From Rhizobium leguminosarum (GTDB lineage: Bacteria; Pseudomonadota; Alphaproteobacteria; Rhizobiales; Rhizobiaceae), in assembly GCF_004123835.1 (NCBI RefSeq), contig NZ_MZMU01000003.1, forward strand, positions 992,001-1,056,000: a stretch of 64,000 nucleotides of DNA, read 5' to 3'. This document shows, piece by piece, positions 1 to 7,861 of this stretch. A program made the translations under genes and the position numbers. Each line of letters begins with the position of its first letter. The first letter of the stretch is position 1. The notes under the pieces were generated by a model. It ran no database searches. It was given only the letters and a program-made list of their open reading frames with translations, and was not told where the DNA came from.

Positions 1-161
1 CCGGGGCGACGATGTTGCGCCCGGCGACCGACCAGAGTTTTGGCGAGCGGGTGGCGCAGGTGCTTGATCCCTTCGGTCATCGCTGGATGCTGTCGCAAAC
101 CATCGAGCAGGTCACGCCCGAGGAGATGCAACGCCGCTGGAACGAGGACATGTCGGCGTGA
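1..161 (+). CDS. C-terminal end of a glyoxalase/VOC-family protein (partial)
   Basis: The window opens inside a gene whose reading frame starts at base 3 and stops at 159-161. The visible 52 residues contain the segment VLDPFGHRWMLSQ followed by a short acidic/basic tail. This is the typical last strand and tail of PhnB/YdfH-like proteins of the vicinal oxygen chelate (glyoxalase/bleomycin resistance) superfamily. The substrate cannot be told from this fragment. Its stop overlaps the GTG start of the next gene (GTGA), so the two are probably translationally coupled. The family call rests on the DPFGHRW segment only. Confidence 0.7.
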   Translation, partial: GATMLRPATDQSFGERVAQVLDPFGHRWMLSQTIEQVTPEEMQRRWNEDMSA

Positions 162-541
162 GTGCCGCAGCCCTTGAAGCGCTCGAGGCGGCTGAGCGCG
201 CCTTCAACGCGGCGATGGTTTCCAACGATCCCACCCAGATCGCCGCCTGCATCACGCAGGACTGGGTGCTGGTGACGCCTGAGCGTGGCCCAATCCCTGC
301 ACAGGCTATTCTTTCGGCGATCGGATCCGGTGTCCTGAGCCATGACACGATGACCAAGACGACGCATCACGTCCATCTGCTCGGCAATGTCGCCACGGTT
401 ACCGGTCGCGGGCAGAACACCGGCATGTTCCGTGGCGAACCGATATCAGCCGACGAATGGATCACCGACGTCTATCACCGGGAGGGCAACAGGTGGCGCT
501 GCGTACTGACCCACCTCACCCCTGCCAGGAGCGGTGCCTAG
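158..541 (+). CDS. SnoaL/NTF2-like small protein
   Basis: A 127-residue protein starting at GTG, with four bases shared with the stop of the preceding gene. The N-terminal helix (about residues 1-30) with LEAAERAFNAAMVSNDP, the WVLVTPERGP strand, a central HHVHLLGNVATVTGRG strand pair and the C-terminal NRWRCVLTHLTP strand fit the cone-shaped NTF2-like (DUF4440/SnoaL) fold. Members are small-molecule enzymes or ligand binders; nothing in the sequence fixes the ligand. Coupling to a glyoxalase-like gene suggests a small catabolic or detoxification operon, which is inference. Confidence 0.75.
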   Translation: MSAAALEALEAAERAFNAAMVSNDPTQIAACITQDWVLVTPERGPIPAQAILSAIGSGVLSHDTMTKTTHHVHLLGNVATVTGRGQNTGMFRGEPISADEWITDVYHREGNRWRCVLTHLTPARSGA

Positions 542-790
542 CGTGACACCGCGGTGCGGCGCAGAATGCGGGGTCGCAGCCGGAGCCCCGGGCAAGGTCG
601 TGCTCAAGCATTGAGGGTTTAAGGCAGGGCCGGGGATGGTGCAGATCTCTTGAGCATGCCCATTCTCTGGCGGTTGCACTGGAAGGCAGCTCGTACCAAA
701 CATCTGTCTTGACTCCCTCCGCTATCAGAACATAATAAGAACATCGGCGCGGCGGCCGCCATCTGAAAACCGAAGATGTGGAGAGCGGAT

Positions 791-1189
791 ATGCGCGAGC
801 AGCCGATTGGCGAAGCCGTGGAAGATGATGAGTGGCCCGCAAGTGATGTGATGTGGCCGCCGGAGAAGGAGATTGAGGTCTCCGAGGCGCATGCAAGCCT
901 GGTCAAGGCCGTGGCGGGGAGCCGAGGCGTGAGATTTTTCACGGCGTTCATCATCGACATCCCCAGCGATACCTATCTTGGCGATGTCCAGATGGCGATC
1001 GACGAGGCCGCCGGCGAGGCCTGCGGCATCCTGCTGACGAAGCATGTCACCGGCCGTGACGCCGCAACAGGCGAGCCGGTTCTGACCGAGGAAGCCACGC
1101 GACCATTCAAGTTTCCCTGCAGCGAGGGCGTCGCGAAAGCGATGTCGGTATTCTGCGGCAAACTCAAAATGGCGGGCATCTTCCCTTGA
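791..1189 (+). CDS. hypothetical protein, about 132 residues
   Basis: An open frame begins at 776, but the methionine at 791 (MREQPIGEAVEDDEWPASD) is an equally good start. The product has an acidic N-terminus, a central alternating hydrophobic segment (VRFFTAFIIDIPSDTYLGD) and a C-terminal alpha-helical part ending in CGKLKMAGIFP. No signal peptide, membrane segment or known motif is evident. It stands alone, with 230 bases of apparently empty sequence upstream and the convergent higA gene downstream. Codon use agrees with its neighbours. I do not recognise the family. Confidence 0.55.
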   Translation: MREQPIGEAVEDDEWPASDVMWPPEKEIEVSEAHASLVKAVAGSRGVRFFTAFIIDIPSDTYLGDVQMAIDEAAGEACGILLTKHVTGRDAATGEPVLTEEATRPFKFPCSEGVAKAMSVFCGKLKMAGIFP

Positions 1190-1211
1190 GCGCCGCCATG
1201 CATGTCCATCT

Positions 1212-1619
1212 TCAAAGCGATAGAAATACTGTCGCTGGAAACAAGAATCGCTCACTCAGCGCACGAGCTTGTCGGACGTTGATTTGTCTCTTTCCTCTGA
1301 GAATCTCGGACACGACGGACTGAGCGCCGACTTCCGGCACCTCGGACTGGCCAAGATTCCGCTCTTCCATGATGTAACGCAGTGCATCAGCTCCGGTCAC
1401 CGGAGGCATTGGGCGGTTTTGCTCGTCATAGGCCTCGACAAGGTCTCCCATACGCGATGCAAGCAACGCCAAAGGATGACCCTCGTCGTCGCCGACTTCA
1501 GCCAGGATCTCGTCAAGTTGCTCCACGAGACGATCATATTCAGCTTCATTGGTCGGCATGGCAAGAAGAGGGGCTATATGCGTCCAGTGCTCGCTGACCA
1601 GTTTTACAAGTGCGCTCAT
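1212..1619 (-). CDS. higA: HigA-type antitoxin with helix-turn-helix
   Basis: A 135-residue protein starting at the MSALVKLVSEHW methionine; an upstream in-frame methionine at 1658 lies inside higB and is less likely. The N-terminal half matches the COG5499-type HigA region (a PLALLASRMGDLVEAYDEQ stretch). The C-terminal half reads as a short Xre-like helix-turn-helix (YIMEERNLGQSEV ... SVVSEILRGKRQINVRQA). In HigBA systems this protein binds and neutralises the toxin and represses the operon. It follows higB with a four-base gap, the toxin-first order normal for higBA. Confidence 0.85.
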   Translation of the reverse strand: MSALVKLVSEHWTHIAPLLAMPTNEAEYDRLVEQLDEILAEVGDDEGHPLALLASRMGDLVEAYDEQNRPMPPVTGADALRYIMEERNLGQSEVPEVGAQSVVSEILRGKRQINVRQARALSERFLFPATVFLSL

Positions 1620-1623
1620 CGGG

Positions 1624-1911
1624 CTAAGCCTTCCATGTTCCTTTGTCGTATTCCGCATGGTCCATAATCTTCTGGATATAGACCTTCTTGAATGTGTAAT
1701 GGACCACCGCGATCAATCGCAGCTTGTTGCCGCCAATGTCGAATACATGGTGCCGTCCGACCTTGTCGGTTGCCGGAAAGAGTGACTTCATGTCAGCGAA
1801 GTCAGTCGGCTCCGAGGACTTCATGAGCCGATACCAGGTATCCAGGGCATTGGCCGCCTGTGGCCATCGGTCTTTCGCCTCCCAGATCTTTTTCTGTGTA
1901 ATGACGTGCAT
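1624..1911 (-). CDS. higB: HigB-type mRNA interferase toxin
   Basis: About 95 residues from the MHVITQKKIWEAKDRWPQA methionine; a methionine six codons upstream (1929) is also possible. The KIWEAKDRWPQAANALDTWYRLMKS helix pair, the DKVGRHHVFDIGGNKLRLIA strands and the C-terminal YIQKIMDHAEYDKGTWK are the hallmarks of the HigB_toxin (RelE/ParE-like) family, ribosome-dependent mRNA nucleases. The HAEYDK motif contains the conserved histidine and tyrosine. It is the first gene of the higBA operon, with a candidate operator directly upstream at 1936-1985. Confidence 0.88.
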   Translation of the reverse strand: MHVITQKKIWEAKDRWPQAANALDTWYRLMKSSEPTDFADMKSLFPATDKVGRHHVFDIGGNKLRLIAVVHYTFKKVYIQKIMDHAEYDKGTWKA

Positions 1912-1935
1912 AGATCCGGAATCGCGCATCGCATT

Positions 1936-1985
1936 TTGCTATGGCCGCAATCTAGCGCAACCATCTGATTATAGCAAGTTGCTAT
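1936..1985. promoter_or_regulatory. candidate HigA operator/promoter
   Basis: Bases 1971-1985 form a 15-bp perfect inverted repeat, ATAGCAA-G-TTGCTAT. A second copy of the half-site TTGCTAT lies at 1936-1942. The pair sits just upstream of higB in a locally AT-rich stretch. HigA proteins repress their own promoter through palindromes, so this is the likely operator. The assignment is inference from position and symmetry. Confidence 0.6.
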
Positions 1986-2064
1986 GGCGTCGCCGCCTTG
2001 TTTTCTCCGGCATCCGAACTACGGTGCCGGTGGGTTTGATGGTGATGATTTGGGGGATGGTCGA

Positions 2065-2589
2065 GTGCGTTTCTTTGCAGCTTTGGTGATTGCGATCCTG
2101 TTGAGTGGGGAGGGGGCGGTTGCGTGCACTCTCAATGATACGTTGAAGCTTTGCGTGTTGAATGGCCGAAGCCTGGCTGCCCTGCAAAACGGCGTCGATC
2201 GAGGCGATTGGACCGTTGAAGCGCCTTCTTCTCCCGTCAATCCGACCTCTGAGCGTCGAACCGGCAGCGAGCAATACACGATGCCGAGCGGACTGCGGTT
2301 CGCCATGTTTTATCGGGAATACCGAAACCTCTTTTCTGCCACCTGTTCACTCGACTATTTCGGCGTCCTGGCGGCGGATCGTTCCGATGATCTGCGTTGT
2401 TCGAGCGCTGAGCTCGAAGCCTTCGAAGCCGGGCTCGCGGCAGCGTCGTTGGGTTCAGTCACGAAGGACCGCAAGGAAAGCGGCACGGCCTATTTGATCG
2501 AGGGTGAGAATACGTGGATGACGGTGGTCGTCGTTGGTAAGGACCTGTTGAATACTTGGGTCGAGACGTCAGTTCTCAAAAAACCGTAG
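2065..2589 (+). CDS. small secreted protein of unknown function
   Basis: The frame is open from 1984, but the GTG at 2065 is preferred: a GGGGGA ribosome-binding site lies about 8 bases upstream, and the protein then begins with a good signal peptide, VRFFAALVIAILLSGEGAVA. The mature protein of about 155 residues has cysteines in the CTLNDTLKLC segment and at two later positions, consistent with disulfides in the periplasm. The family is not recognised. It is followed by another small gene with a signal peptide in the same orientation, which may form a pair with it. Confidence 0.6.
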   Translation: MRFFAALVIAILLSGEGAVACTLNDTLKLCVLNGRSLAALQNGVDRGDWTVEAPSSPVNPTSERRTGSEQYTMPSGLRFAMFYREYRNLFSATCSLDYFGVLAADRSDDLRCSSAELEAFEAGLAAASLGSVTKDRKESGTAYLIEGENTWMTVVVVGKDLLNTWVETSVLKKP

Positions 2590-2824
2590 AAAAAGCCGCG
2601 GACGTGGAAGGCGCGAGGTGACGAAGAAAAACCGTAGCAAACTGCGCTCGGGAAAACACACCGCCGACGCTCCAGCGGTCGACGCGTTCACCCGGAGCGC
2701 GCTCGCATCGGATCTGACCTGGCTGCCGGATAAAAAGCGCTCGGCCAATTGGGCGCCGGGCCTTGTTGACAGTGTGAGCAACACAGGGTTGTATCGAGTT
2801 TCGACGCAGGAGGTACGGACGCGA

Positions 2825-3310
2825 ATGATCCTCGTGAGGTTTATTGGTTTATTGGTTTCGGTGGCATGGATTGCTTGCGGGCCGTTGGCCAATGCTGCTT
2901 CCTTGGATGACGATGCTTTCAAAAGCATCCCAATTGGCAAGATCGCGAAGTTTTCCGATCTATCATCCTTTGATGCCCGGGTGGTTTGCCTGCTCCAGCC
3001 CTACCAAGACCGATTGCCTTCCAAAGATGCGTTGGCCGTCAGAGTGAATATGTATCTCGCCACGAACAACTACGTTGCGGATGAGGGCCATTTTGCATTC
3101 GTGCTCGTTGGGAAGGAGACAATCGAGATTGCGCCGTTCAAACGGTCTCAAAAGCTTGATGTCTTGGCAAAGCATGAAGTTTCTTCCTCGGTCAATCGGA
3201 TGTTGCCGAAGGGTTTTGCCCCACACGATTGCGCAAGTGGTGAATCTGCAGGCTTCATGAAGATCGGACTGCGAGCAAGAGACTACATCGTGCTTGGTGA
3301 GCTACGCTAG
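2825..3310 (+). CDS. small secreted protein of unknown function
   Basis: 161 residues from the ATG at 2825, chosen because AGGAGG lies upstream and the product starts with a clear signal peptide (MILVRFIGLLVSVAWIACG followed by PLANAAS). The open frame upstream of this start looks non-coding. Two cysteines (VVCLLQPY and HDCASGE) could form a disulfide. The central DEGHFAFVLVGKETIEIAPF region is predicted beta. No family is recognised. It lies about 235 bases after the other secreted protein gene. Confidence 0.6.
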   Translation: MILVRFIGLLVSVAWIACGPLANAASLDDDAFKSIPIGKIAKFSDLSSFDARVVCLLQPYQDRLPSKDALAVRVNMYLATNNYVADEGHFAFVLVGKETIEIAPFKRSQKLDVLAKHEVSSSVNRMLPKGFAPHDCASGESAGFMKIGLRARDYIVLGELR

Positions 3311-3400
3311 GCACTCCACCGCTGATGTGTTCTGGTATTTTGATCCGATGGAATGTGACTGAGATAGCCGGTCGGCGCTCAAGCGAACAACCTTCGGATT

Positions 3401-4282
3401 TCAGTTCGAGAGGTACTCTCGAAGGAATGTGCGAACGCTGCGGATGGACTTTCCCGCGGCATCCGGATTGTATTTTTCGATGTGACCAAACACCCTCCTT
3501 CCCACCTTAAACTCCGGGGCATCGAAATCGTGGTAGGTACCCTTGTAGATGTTGAGCTCGATGGGCGGGCTGTCGTCACTCAGATTAGCAAGCCTCTTCC
3601 GGCATCGGTCAGCCGGGCTCCAATTGTCTCGATCGCCAGTCAAAATCAGGATCGGCACCGTCGCATCGCCCTGAGTTGCCGCACAGAGGGGATAGTAGGC
3701 AACCGCCGCTTGGAATTTGTGGTCCATCAGCTGTTCGTTGCCTTCGATTTTTGTTCCCTCCAGCGTCGCCGTGCCGCCCGTCGAAAAGCCCATCAAGGCG
3801 ACGCGCCTGGCATTGACAAAGCTTTGTTTCGATAAAAAATTCAAAGCGCCATAGGCGTCGAAGACGCGATCGGGAAGATGGCTTTGACACGTGTCCTTGA
3901 GGTTGCGGGTGGTGAAGCTATCGACGACGAGCACGACGTAACCCCATGCGACCAACCGTTTCGGCCAAAGGTCTTTGACGCTCAAACGCAGACCCTCGCA
4001 TCCATGCAGGACGACGACCGCCGGGAAGGGGCCATCACCCTGGGGGCGGGACAGATATCCCAGCAGGGGTGTGCCTTGCGGTTGAGAAAGAATTTCTCCC
4101 TGTTCTCTCGCCTTGCTTATCCGAAATGGGCTCAGCTTGACGGGCGCGCTTTCGAAGTGAACCAGTTCGTCGGCATCAGCCGGGTTTTCAGCGAAGGTGA
4201 CGCTGAGAAAAGCGACGAGGCAAAGAAAAAGTCTCGTGGTTTTCACTGAACTTCTCCACCGTTTGATCAACAGCCTGTTCAT
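3401..4282 (-). CDS. exported dienelactone hydrolase-like alpha/beta hydrolase
   Basis: 293 residues from the methionine at 4282; after a basic N-terminus comes a signal-like hydrophobic stretch (TRLFLCLVAFLSVTFA). The alpha/beta hydrolase core shows the oxyanion loop VVLHGCEG, the nucleophile elbow GFSTGG (serine), an acid in LTGDRDNW and the catalytic histidine in TYHDFD. This order and the DLH-like spacing fit the dienelactone hydrolase family, here probably periplasmic. The natural substrate is not predictable. It is convergent with the secreted-protein genes and has no operon partner. Confidence 0.82.
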   Translation of the reverse strand: MNRLLIKRWRSSVKTTRLFLCLVAFLSVTFAENPADADELVHFESAPVKLSPFRISKAREQGEILSQPQGTPLLGYLSRPQGDGPFPAVVVLHGCEGLRLSVKDLWPKRLVAWGYVVLVVDSFTTRNLKDTCQSHLPDRVFDAYGALNFLSKQSFVNARRVALMGFSTGGTATLEGTKIEGNEQLMDHKFQAAVAYYPLCAATQGDATVPILILTGDRDNWSPADRCRKRLANLSDDSPPIELNIYKGTYHDFDAPEFKVGRRVFGHIEKYNPDAAGKSIRSVRTFLREYLSN

Positions 4283-4372
4283 TGTACGCCGGACCTGAAG
4301 GCTCGCAAAGCGGTGAGGCTTTCTGCCGCCGATTGCCGATTCAAGCCGGCGTATCACCCGCGGTCAGAAGCG

Positions 4373-4450
4373 CTTGATCACCCCCCGGCTCATCCGTTAT
4401 GACTACCGTAAATCCAGGCTGCGAAATTTGAATTCAGAGGTGATGTCGAC
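4373..4450. repeat. left copy of a ~70-bp direct repeat
   Basis: This copy starts CTTGATCACCCCCCGGC and contains the invariant core ATGACTACCGTAAATCCA, then GCTGCGAAATTTGAAT. The second copy begins exactly 420 bases later at 4793. About 80 percent of positions agree over roughly 70 bases by eye. No gene is encoded in either copy. Confidence 0.8.
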
Positions 4451-4594
4451 AACCACGTCGGCGGCGCCCGCCGATCAACGGTGACATGCCGAACCGGATC
4501 GCGAGGCTGACCAAGACCACGCTGATCGAGCCAATAACATCCTTCAGCGTCACTGAGCCACCATCGCGAGTTGCCGCAGAGCATACCCCTTGCT

Positions 4595-4680
4595 CCGTCA
4601 TCCTCGGCCTTGAGCCGAGGATCTACGTTGGTCTCCCTAGCAGCGGGCATAGAACCTCGGCTCAAGGCCGAGGATGACGG
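4595..4680. repeat. 26-bp perfect inverted repeat (rhizobial palindromic element)
   Basis: Arms at 4595-4620 and 4655-4680 are exact reverse complements, with a 34-base loop. Each arm is itself partly palindromic (CCTCGGCCTTGAGCCGAGG). Sequences of the type GTCATCCTCGG...TTGA...CCGAGGATC are widespread intergenic repeats in Rhizobiales. The element lies midway between the two direct repeats at 4373 and 4793. No gene is convincing in the whole interval 4283-4925. Confidence 0.85.
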
Positions 4681-4792
4681 AGGTTGGGGAGCGCGTTTTG
4701 CCAAATCCGTCGTCGGTGCGGGGTAGAGTAATCTGGCGCCCACTTGATCGAGCAGGCTCGGTTTCGAACTGGCGGGAGACCCACAATTAGTC

Positions 4793-4870
4793 CTTGATCA
4801 CCCCCCGGCAGATCATTTATGACTACCGTAAATCCAAGCTGCGAAATTTGAATCCACAGGTGGTGGCGAT
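4793..4870. repeat. right copy of the ~70-bp direct repeat
   Basis: Second copy of the repeat described at 4373-4450, with the same orientation and register. It lies just outside the brnTA operon. It could be one half of an old insertion scar or a dispersed repeat; no third copy was found near the right end of the prophage. Confidence 0.8.
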
Positions 4871-4925
4871 CAAGCCGGCCCCGCCCTTCGATCGTATGCG
4901 CTACTCGCCAAGGCTTGAGGACCGG

Positions 4926-5249
4926 TCATTTCTGAAGTCCGGACAGCTTCCTCAGATCATCGTTGATCCTGCTCTGCCATCCTCTTCCGCCTGACCTGTA
5001 ATGTTCGATCACATCAGGATCGAGCCGGATGGTGATGGTCTGCTTCGTCTGTTCGAGCGCCGGCCGGCCTCTGCCTCTGCGCACTTCGTCGACATGGTCG
5101 AAAAATGCCTTCGGCAGGACCTCTGCCGCCGGCCGGGCCGATGCAAGCTCCTCGTCGGTGAGTTCGGGACTATCGACGGCATCCCAATCCTCTTTCGAGT
5201 AGCCATTGCCGGACTGAAATTCCTTCTTGACGGGATATTTGGCGGTCAT
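4926..5249 (-). CDS. brnA: BrnA-type antitoxin
   Basis: 107 residues. The C-terminal half (RGRPALEQTKQTITIRLDPD and VIEHYRSGGRGWQSRIND) is the ribbon-helix-helix-like segment typical of BrnA antitoxins. The N-terminal half is acidic and probably wraps the toxin. Its ATG overlaps the stop of brnT by four bases, in toxin-antitoxin order. BrnA usually represses the operon together with BrnT. Confidence 0.88.
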   Translation of the reverse strand: MTAKYPVKKEFQSGNGYSKEDWDAVDSPELTDEELASARPAAEVLPKAFFDHVDEVRRGRGRPALEQTKQTITIRLDPDVIEHYRSGGRGWQSRINDDLRKLSGLQK

Positions 5250-5494
5250 GGAAGCACCTTCCTTTCCTTGTTGCTGGCTGGACGAAAGCTGATAATCGAA
5301 ACGGCCTCGCTGCCGAGCAGCGCACAGACGACGACGGCGGTTCCGTCTTCATAATAGCCGATCGCCTTGAAGCGGTCGCCATGGCTGGTGGTGATGACAG
5401 CATTCTTCCAGTCGAAGAAATACACGTCTTCAAAGTCGAAGCCATGCTTCTGAAGATTGGCAATCCTCTTCGCTTCGTCCCAGCTGATTTTCAT
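5246..5494 (-). CDS. brnT: BrnT-type ribonuclease toxin
   Basis: 82 residues from MKISWDEAKRIANLQKHG; a methionine five codons earlier (5509) lies inside the operator palindrome and is less likely, though it cannot be excluded. The motifs WDEAKRIANLQKHGFDFEDV, HGDRFKAIGYYEDG and the C-terminal ISFRPASNKERK are those of BrnT, a RelE-fold ribonuclease. The gene immediately borders the first prophage gene, which diverges from it. Confidence 0.88.
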   Translation of the reverse strand: MKISWDEAKRIANLQKHGFDFEDVYFFDWKNAVITTSHGDRFKAIGYYEDGTAVVVCALLGSEAVSIISFRPASNKERKVLP

Positions 5495-5496
5495 AA

Positions 5497-5558
5497 TTTG
5501 TATGTACATTAATTCGCGGAGTCATGCAAATAAATGTACATACAAAAATAAACTCCGC
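5497..5558. promoter_or_regulatory. interleaved inverted repeats, likely brnTA operator
   Basis: TTTGTATGTACATT (5497-5510) is the exact reverse complement of AATGTACATACAAA (5533-5546). GCGGAGT (5516-5522) pairs with ACTCCGC (5552-5558), so the two inverted repeats are interleaved. They cover the brnT start and promoter region. The site also faces the first prophage gene, 33 bases further on, so both directions could be affected. Binding by BrnA is inference. Confidence 0.7.
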
Positions 5559-5590
5559 TGGAAGCCTCGCCTCTCACAAGGAGAACTGCA

Positions 5591-5827
5591 ATGGACCCTT
5601 CGATTGCTCCGGCCTCGCGCGCTGCGGCGGTGACGCCGAACGATACCGCCATTGTCGGGGCGCGCGCTCTTTATATCGGCACGGCGGGCGATGTTGCCAT
5701 TGCGCCGCGGCGGGATATGGATCCGGTCATCTTCAGAAACGTGCCGGCCGGGACCATCCTGCCGGTTCACGCCGCCATCGTGGCGCTGACCGGGACCACG
5801 GCCTCCAACATCATCGCGCTGTTTTAG
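5591..5827 (+). CDS. small phage-type protein
   Basis: 78 residues, preceded by AAGGAG. The sequence is Ala/Val/Ile rich, with a predicted beta-strand pattern (LYIGTAGDVAIAPRR, VIFRNVPAGTILPVHAA). Small proteins with this VIFRNVPAG(T/S)ILPV pattern are common at phage structural loci. It lies first in the prophage transcript, just before the terminase small subunit. The role is unknown; a minor virion part is possible. Confidence 0.65.
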   Translation: MDPSIAPASRAAAVTPNDTAIVGARALYIGTAGDVAIAPRRDMDPVIFRNVPAGTILPVHAAIVALTGTTASNIIALF

Positions 5828-5850
5828 AACCCTCCAAAAGGCGGGCCATT

Positions 5851-6324
5851 ATGGGCAGACCGACGAAGTTCACCCAGGCGATTGCCGACAGGATTTGCGA
5901 GCGCATCGCCGACAGGGAAAGTCTTCGGTCGATCTGCCGGGATGAAGAGATGCCGGCGATGTCGAGCGTGCTGTCCTGGCTCGCCGATGAGGAGAAGGCC
6001 GGTTTTCGGGCCAAATACGCCCTGGCGCGCGAGATCCAGGCGGATGGCTTTGTCGACGAGATGGTCGAGATTGCCGATGACCGTGCAGACGACTGGATCG
6101 AAAAGAAGAATGCGAGCGGCGAGACCACCGGCCGGCAGGAGAATGGCGAGGCCATAAGGCGGTCGCAGCTGCGCATCGCCACCCGCCAATGGGTCGCCGA
6201 GAAGCTGAAGCCGAAGAAATACGGTTCCAAGGTCGAGCCCGATCATGGCGTCGTCACCGGCGAGGTTTCGCAGTTGCTGGAAGATATCAATGGCAAAACG
6301 CGCGGACTTCCAAACGGCAATTGA
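5851..6324 (+). CDS. terminase small subunit-like protein
   Basis: 157 residues from MGRPTKFTQAIADRICERIA. The first 60 residues read as a helix-turn-helix with LRSICRDEEMPAMSSVLSWL, typical of terminase small subunits that bind phage DNA. The rest is helical and charged (REIQADGFVDEMVEIADDRA). The frame is open further upstream to 5524, but that part covers another gene and has no coding character. It overlaps the large subunit by 35 bases, which supports the pairing. Confidence 0.85.
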   Translation: MGRPTKFTQAIADRICERIADRESLRSICRDEEMPAMSSVLSWLADEEKAGFRAKYALAREIQADGFVDEMVEIADDRADDWIEKKNASGETTGRQENGEAIRRSQLRIATRQWVAEKLKPKKYGSKVEPDHGVVTGEVSQLLEDINGKTRGLPNGN

Positions 6325-7861
6325 TCAGTTTTCCGACTGGCGGTGGCGGCTGAACAACCTCTATTGGATCACCGATAAATCGGGCAAACGCGTCAGGTTC
6401 GAGATGAACTGGACGCAGATGACCTTTTTCGAAGAGATGCATTACCTCAATGTGCTGCTCAAAGCCCGCCAGCTCGGTCTCACGACCTTCATCCAGATCT
6501 TCATGCTCGATGCCTGCGTCTTCAACCGGGATATCCGCGCCGGCACAATCGCTCATACGCTGGGCGACGTGCAGACGATCTTCCGGGATAAGATCAAATA
6601 TCCCTATGACAATCTGCCTGATGGTATCCGCAACGCCGTGCCGATCGTCAGAGCCAACCAGACCGAACTGCTGCTTGGCAATAATTCGAGCATCCGCGTC
6701 GGCACTTCGCTGCGCTCGGGAACGCTGCAATATCTGCATATTTCCGAATATGGGAAGCTCTGCGCGAAATATCCCGACAAGGCGAGGGAAGTCCGCACCG
6801 GTGCTTTGAATACGGTGCAGGCTGGCCAGCTGGTCTTCGTCGAAAGCACGGCGGAAGGCCAGGAAGGGCATTTCTACACGCTCTGCGAAGATGGCCAGGT
6901 CAAGCAGCGCCAGGCGGCAAAGCTCACCGAACTGGACTTCAAGTTCCATTTCTTCCCCTGGTGGAAGGAGCCGCAATATGCAATCGCGCCTGAAGGCGTC
7001 ATCATCACCGATGCTTTCGCAAAGTACTTCCGCAACCTGGCCGACCAGGGCATAACGCTGACGGACCGGCAGAAGGCCTGGTACGTCAAGAAGGCCGAAA
7101 CCCAGCTCGGCGACATGAAGCGCGAATACCCCTCGACGCCGGCAGAAGCTTTCGAGGCGAGCGTCGAGGGCGCCTATTACGCCGATCAGATGGCGGTCGC
7201 CGATGCCGAAGAGCGCATCGGGGTCTTCCCGCATGTCGAAGGCTATCCCGTCCACACCATCTCCGATATCGGCATGGATGATACCAACAGCGTCTGGCTG
7301 TTTCAGGTGCTGCCCGGCCGGGTCAGGATGATCGGTTATTTCGAGCATACCGGCACCGGCATGGACGGCATGCTCGACGAGCTGGAGCGGCGGGGTGCCG
7401 AGCATGGCTATGTCTACGGCGTCCACAACATGCCGCACGACATCAAGGTCAGGGAATGGACGCGCGGCGGCATGACCCGCATCGAGGTCATGCTGAGAGA
7501 GGTCAAGGCCCGCGGCCTCGGCACCGTCCGCAAGATCGAGCGCGCCTATGTCCATGACCGCATCAACGGCACCAGGCGCATTCTGGCGAAGATCGAGTTC
7601 GATCAGGCCGGCTGCATCCAGGGCATCAAGTGCCTCAGGAACTACCGCAAGGACTGGGACGAGGATTTGAGCGTCTTCCGCGACGAGCCCCTGCACAACT
7701 GGGCCTCGCATGGAGCCGACGCTTTCGGGGGTCTGGCGATCATCTTCACCGGCTTGGCGCCCGAAACTCTGAAGCCGGAAGTCAAGGCGCTGCCGACCTT
7801 CCAGACGATGACATTCAACGAATTTGCCGATTCCACCCCTGCATATAGCGAGCGTGTTTGA
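6290..7861 (+). CDS. terminase large subunit
   Basis: 523 residues from MAKRADFQTAIDQF; the upstream start at 6245 would extend the overlap with the small subunit. The ATPase part has a Walker A-like segment LLKARQLGLTT (about 56-66), LHISEYG (about 149-155) as Walker B with its acidic residue, and VFVESTAEG (about 182-190) as coupling motif. The C-terminal nuclease part starts at TISDIGMDD (about 321-329). It packages DNA into the prohead. The stop shares one base with the portal start. Confidence 0.93.
   Translation: MAKRADFQTAIDQFSDWRWRLNNLYWITDKSGKRVRFEMNWTQMTFFEEMHYLNVLLKARQLGLTTFIQIFMLDACVFNRDIRAGTIAHTLGDVQTIFRDKIKYPYDNLPDGIRNAVPIVRANQTELLLGNNSSIRVGTSLRSGTLQYLHISEYGKLCAKYPDKAREVRTGALNTVQAGQLVFVESTAEGQEGHFYTLCEDGQVKQRQAAKLTELDFKFHFFPWWKEPQYAIAPEGVIITDAFAKYFRNLADQGITLTDRQKAWYVKKAETQLGDMKREYPSTPAEAFEASVEGAYYADQMAVADAEERIGVFPHVEGYPVHTISDIGMDDTNSVWLFQVLPGRVRMIGYFEHTGTGMDGMLDELERRGAEHGYVYGVHNMPHDIKVREWTRGGMTRIEVMLREVKARGLGTVRKIERAYVHDRINGTRRILAKIEFDQAGCIQGIKCLRNYRKDWDEDLSVFRDEPLHNWASHGADAFGGLAIIFTGLAPETLKPEVKALPTFQTMTFNEFADSTPAYSERV

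Noticed and set aside
4390..4743. 117-codon minus-strand frame in the repeat region at 4.4-4.7 kb
   Set aside because: Most of it is made of the palindromic repeat, and such frames recur wherever this element type is present.
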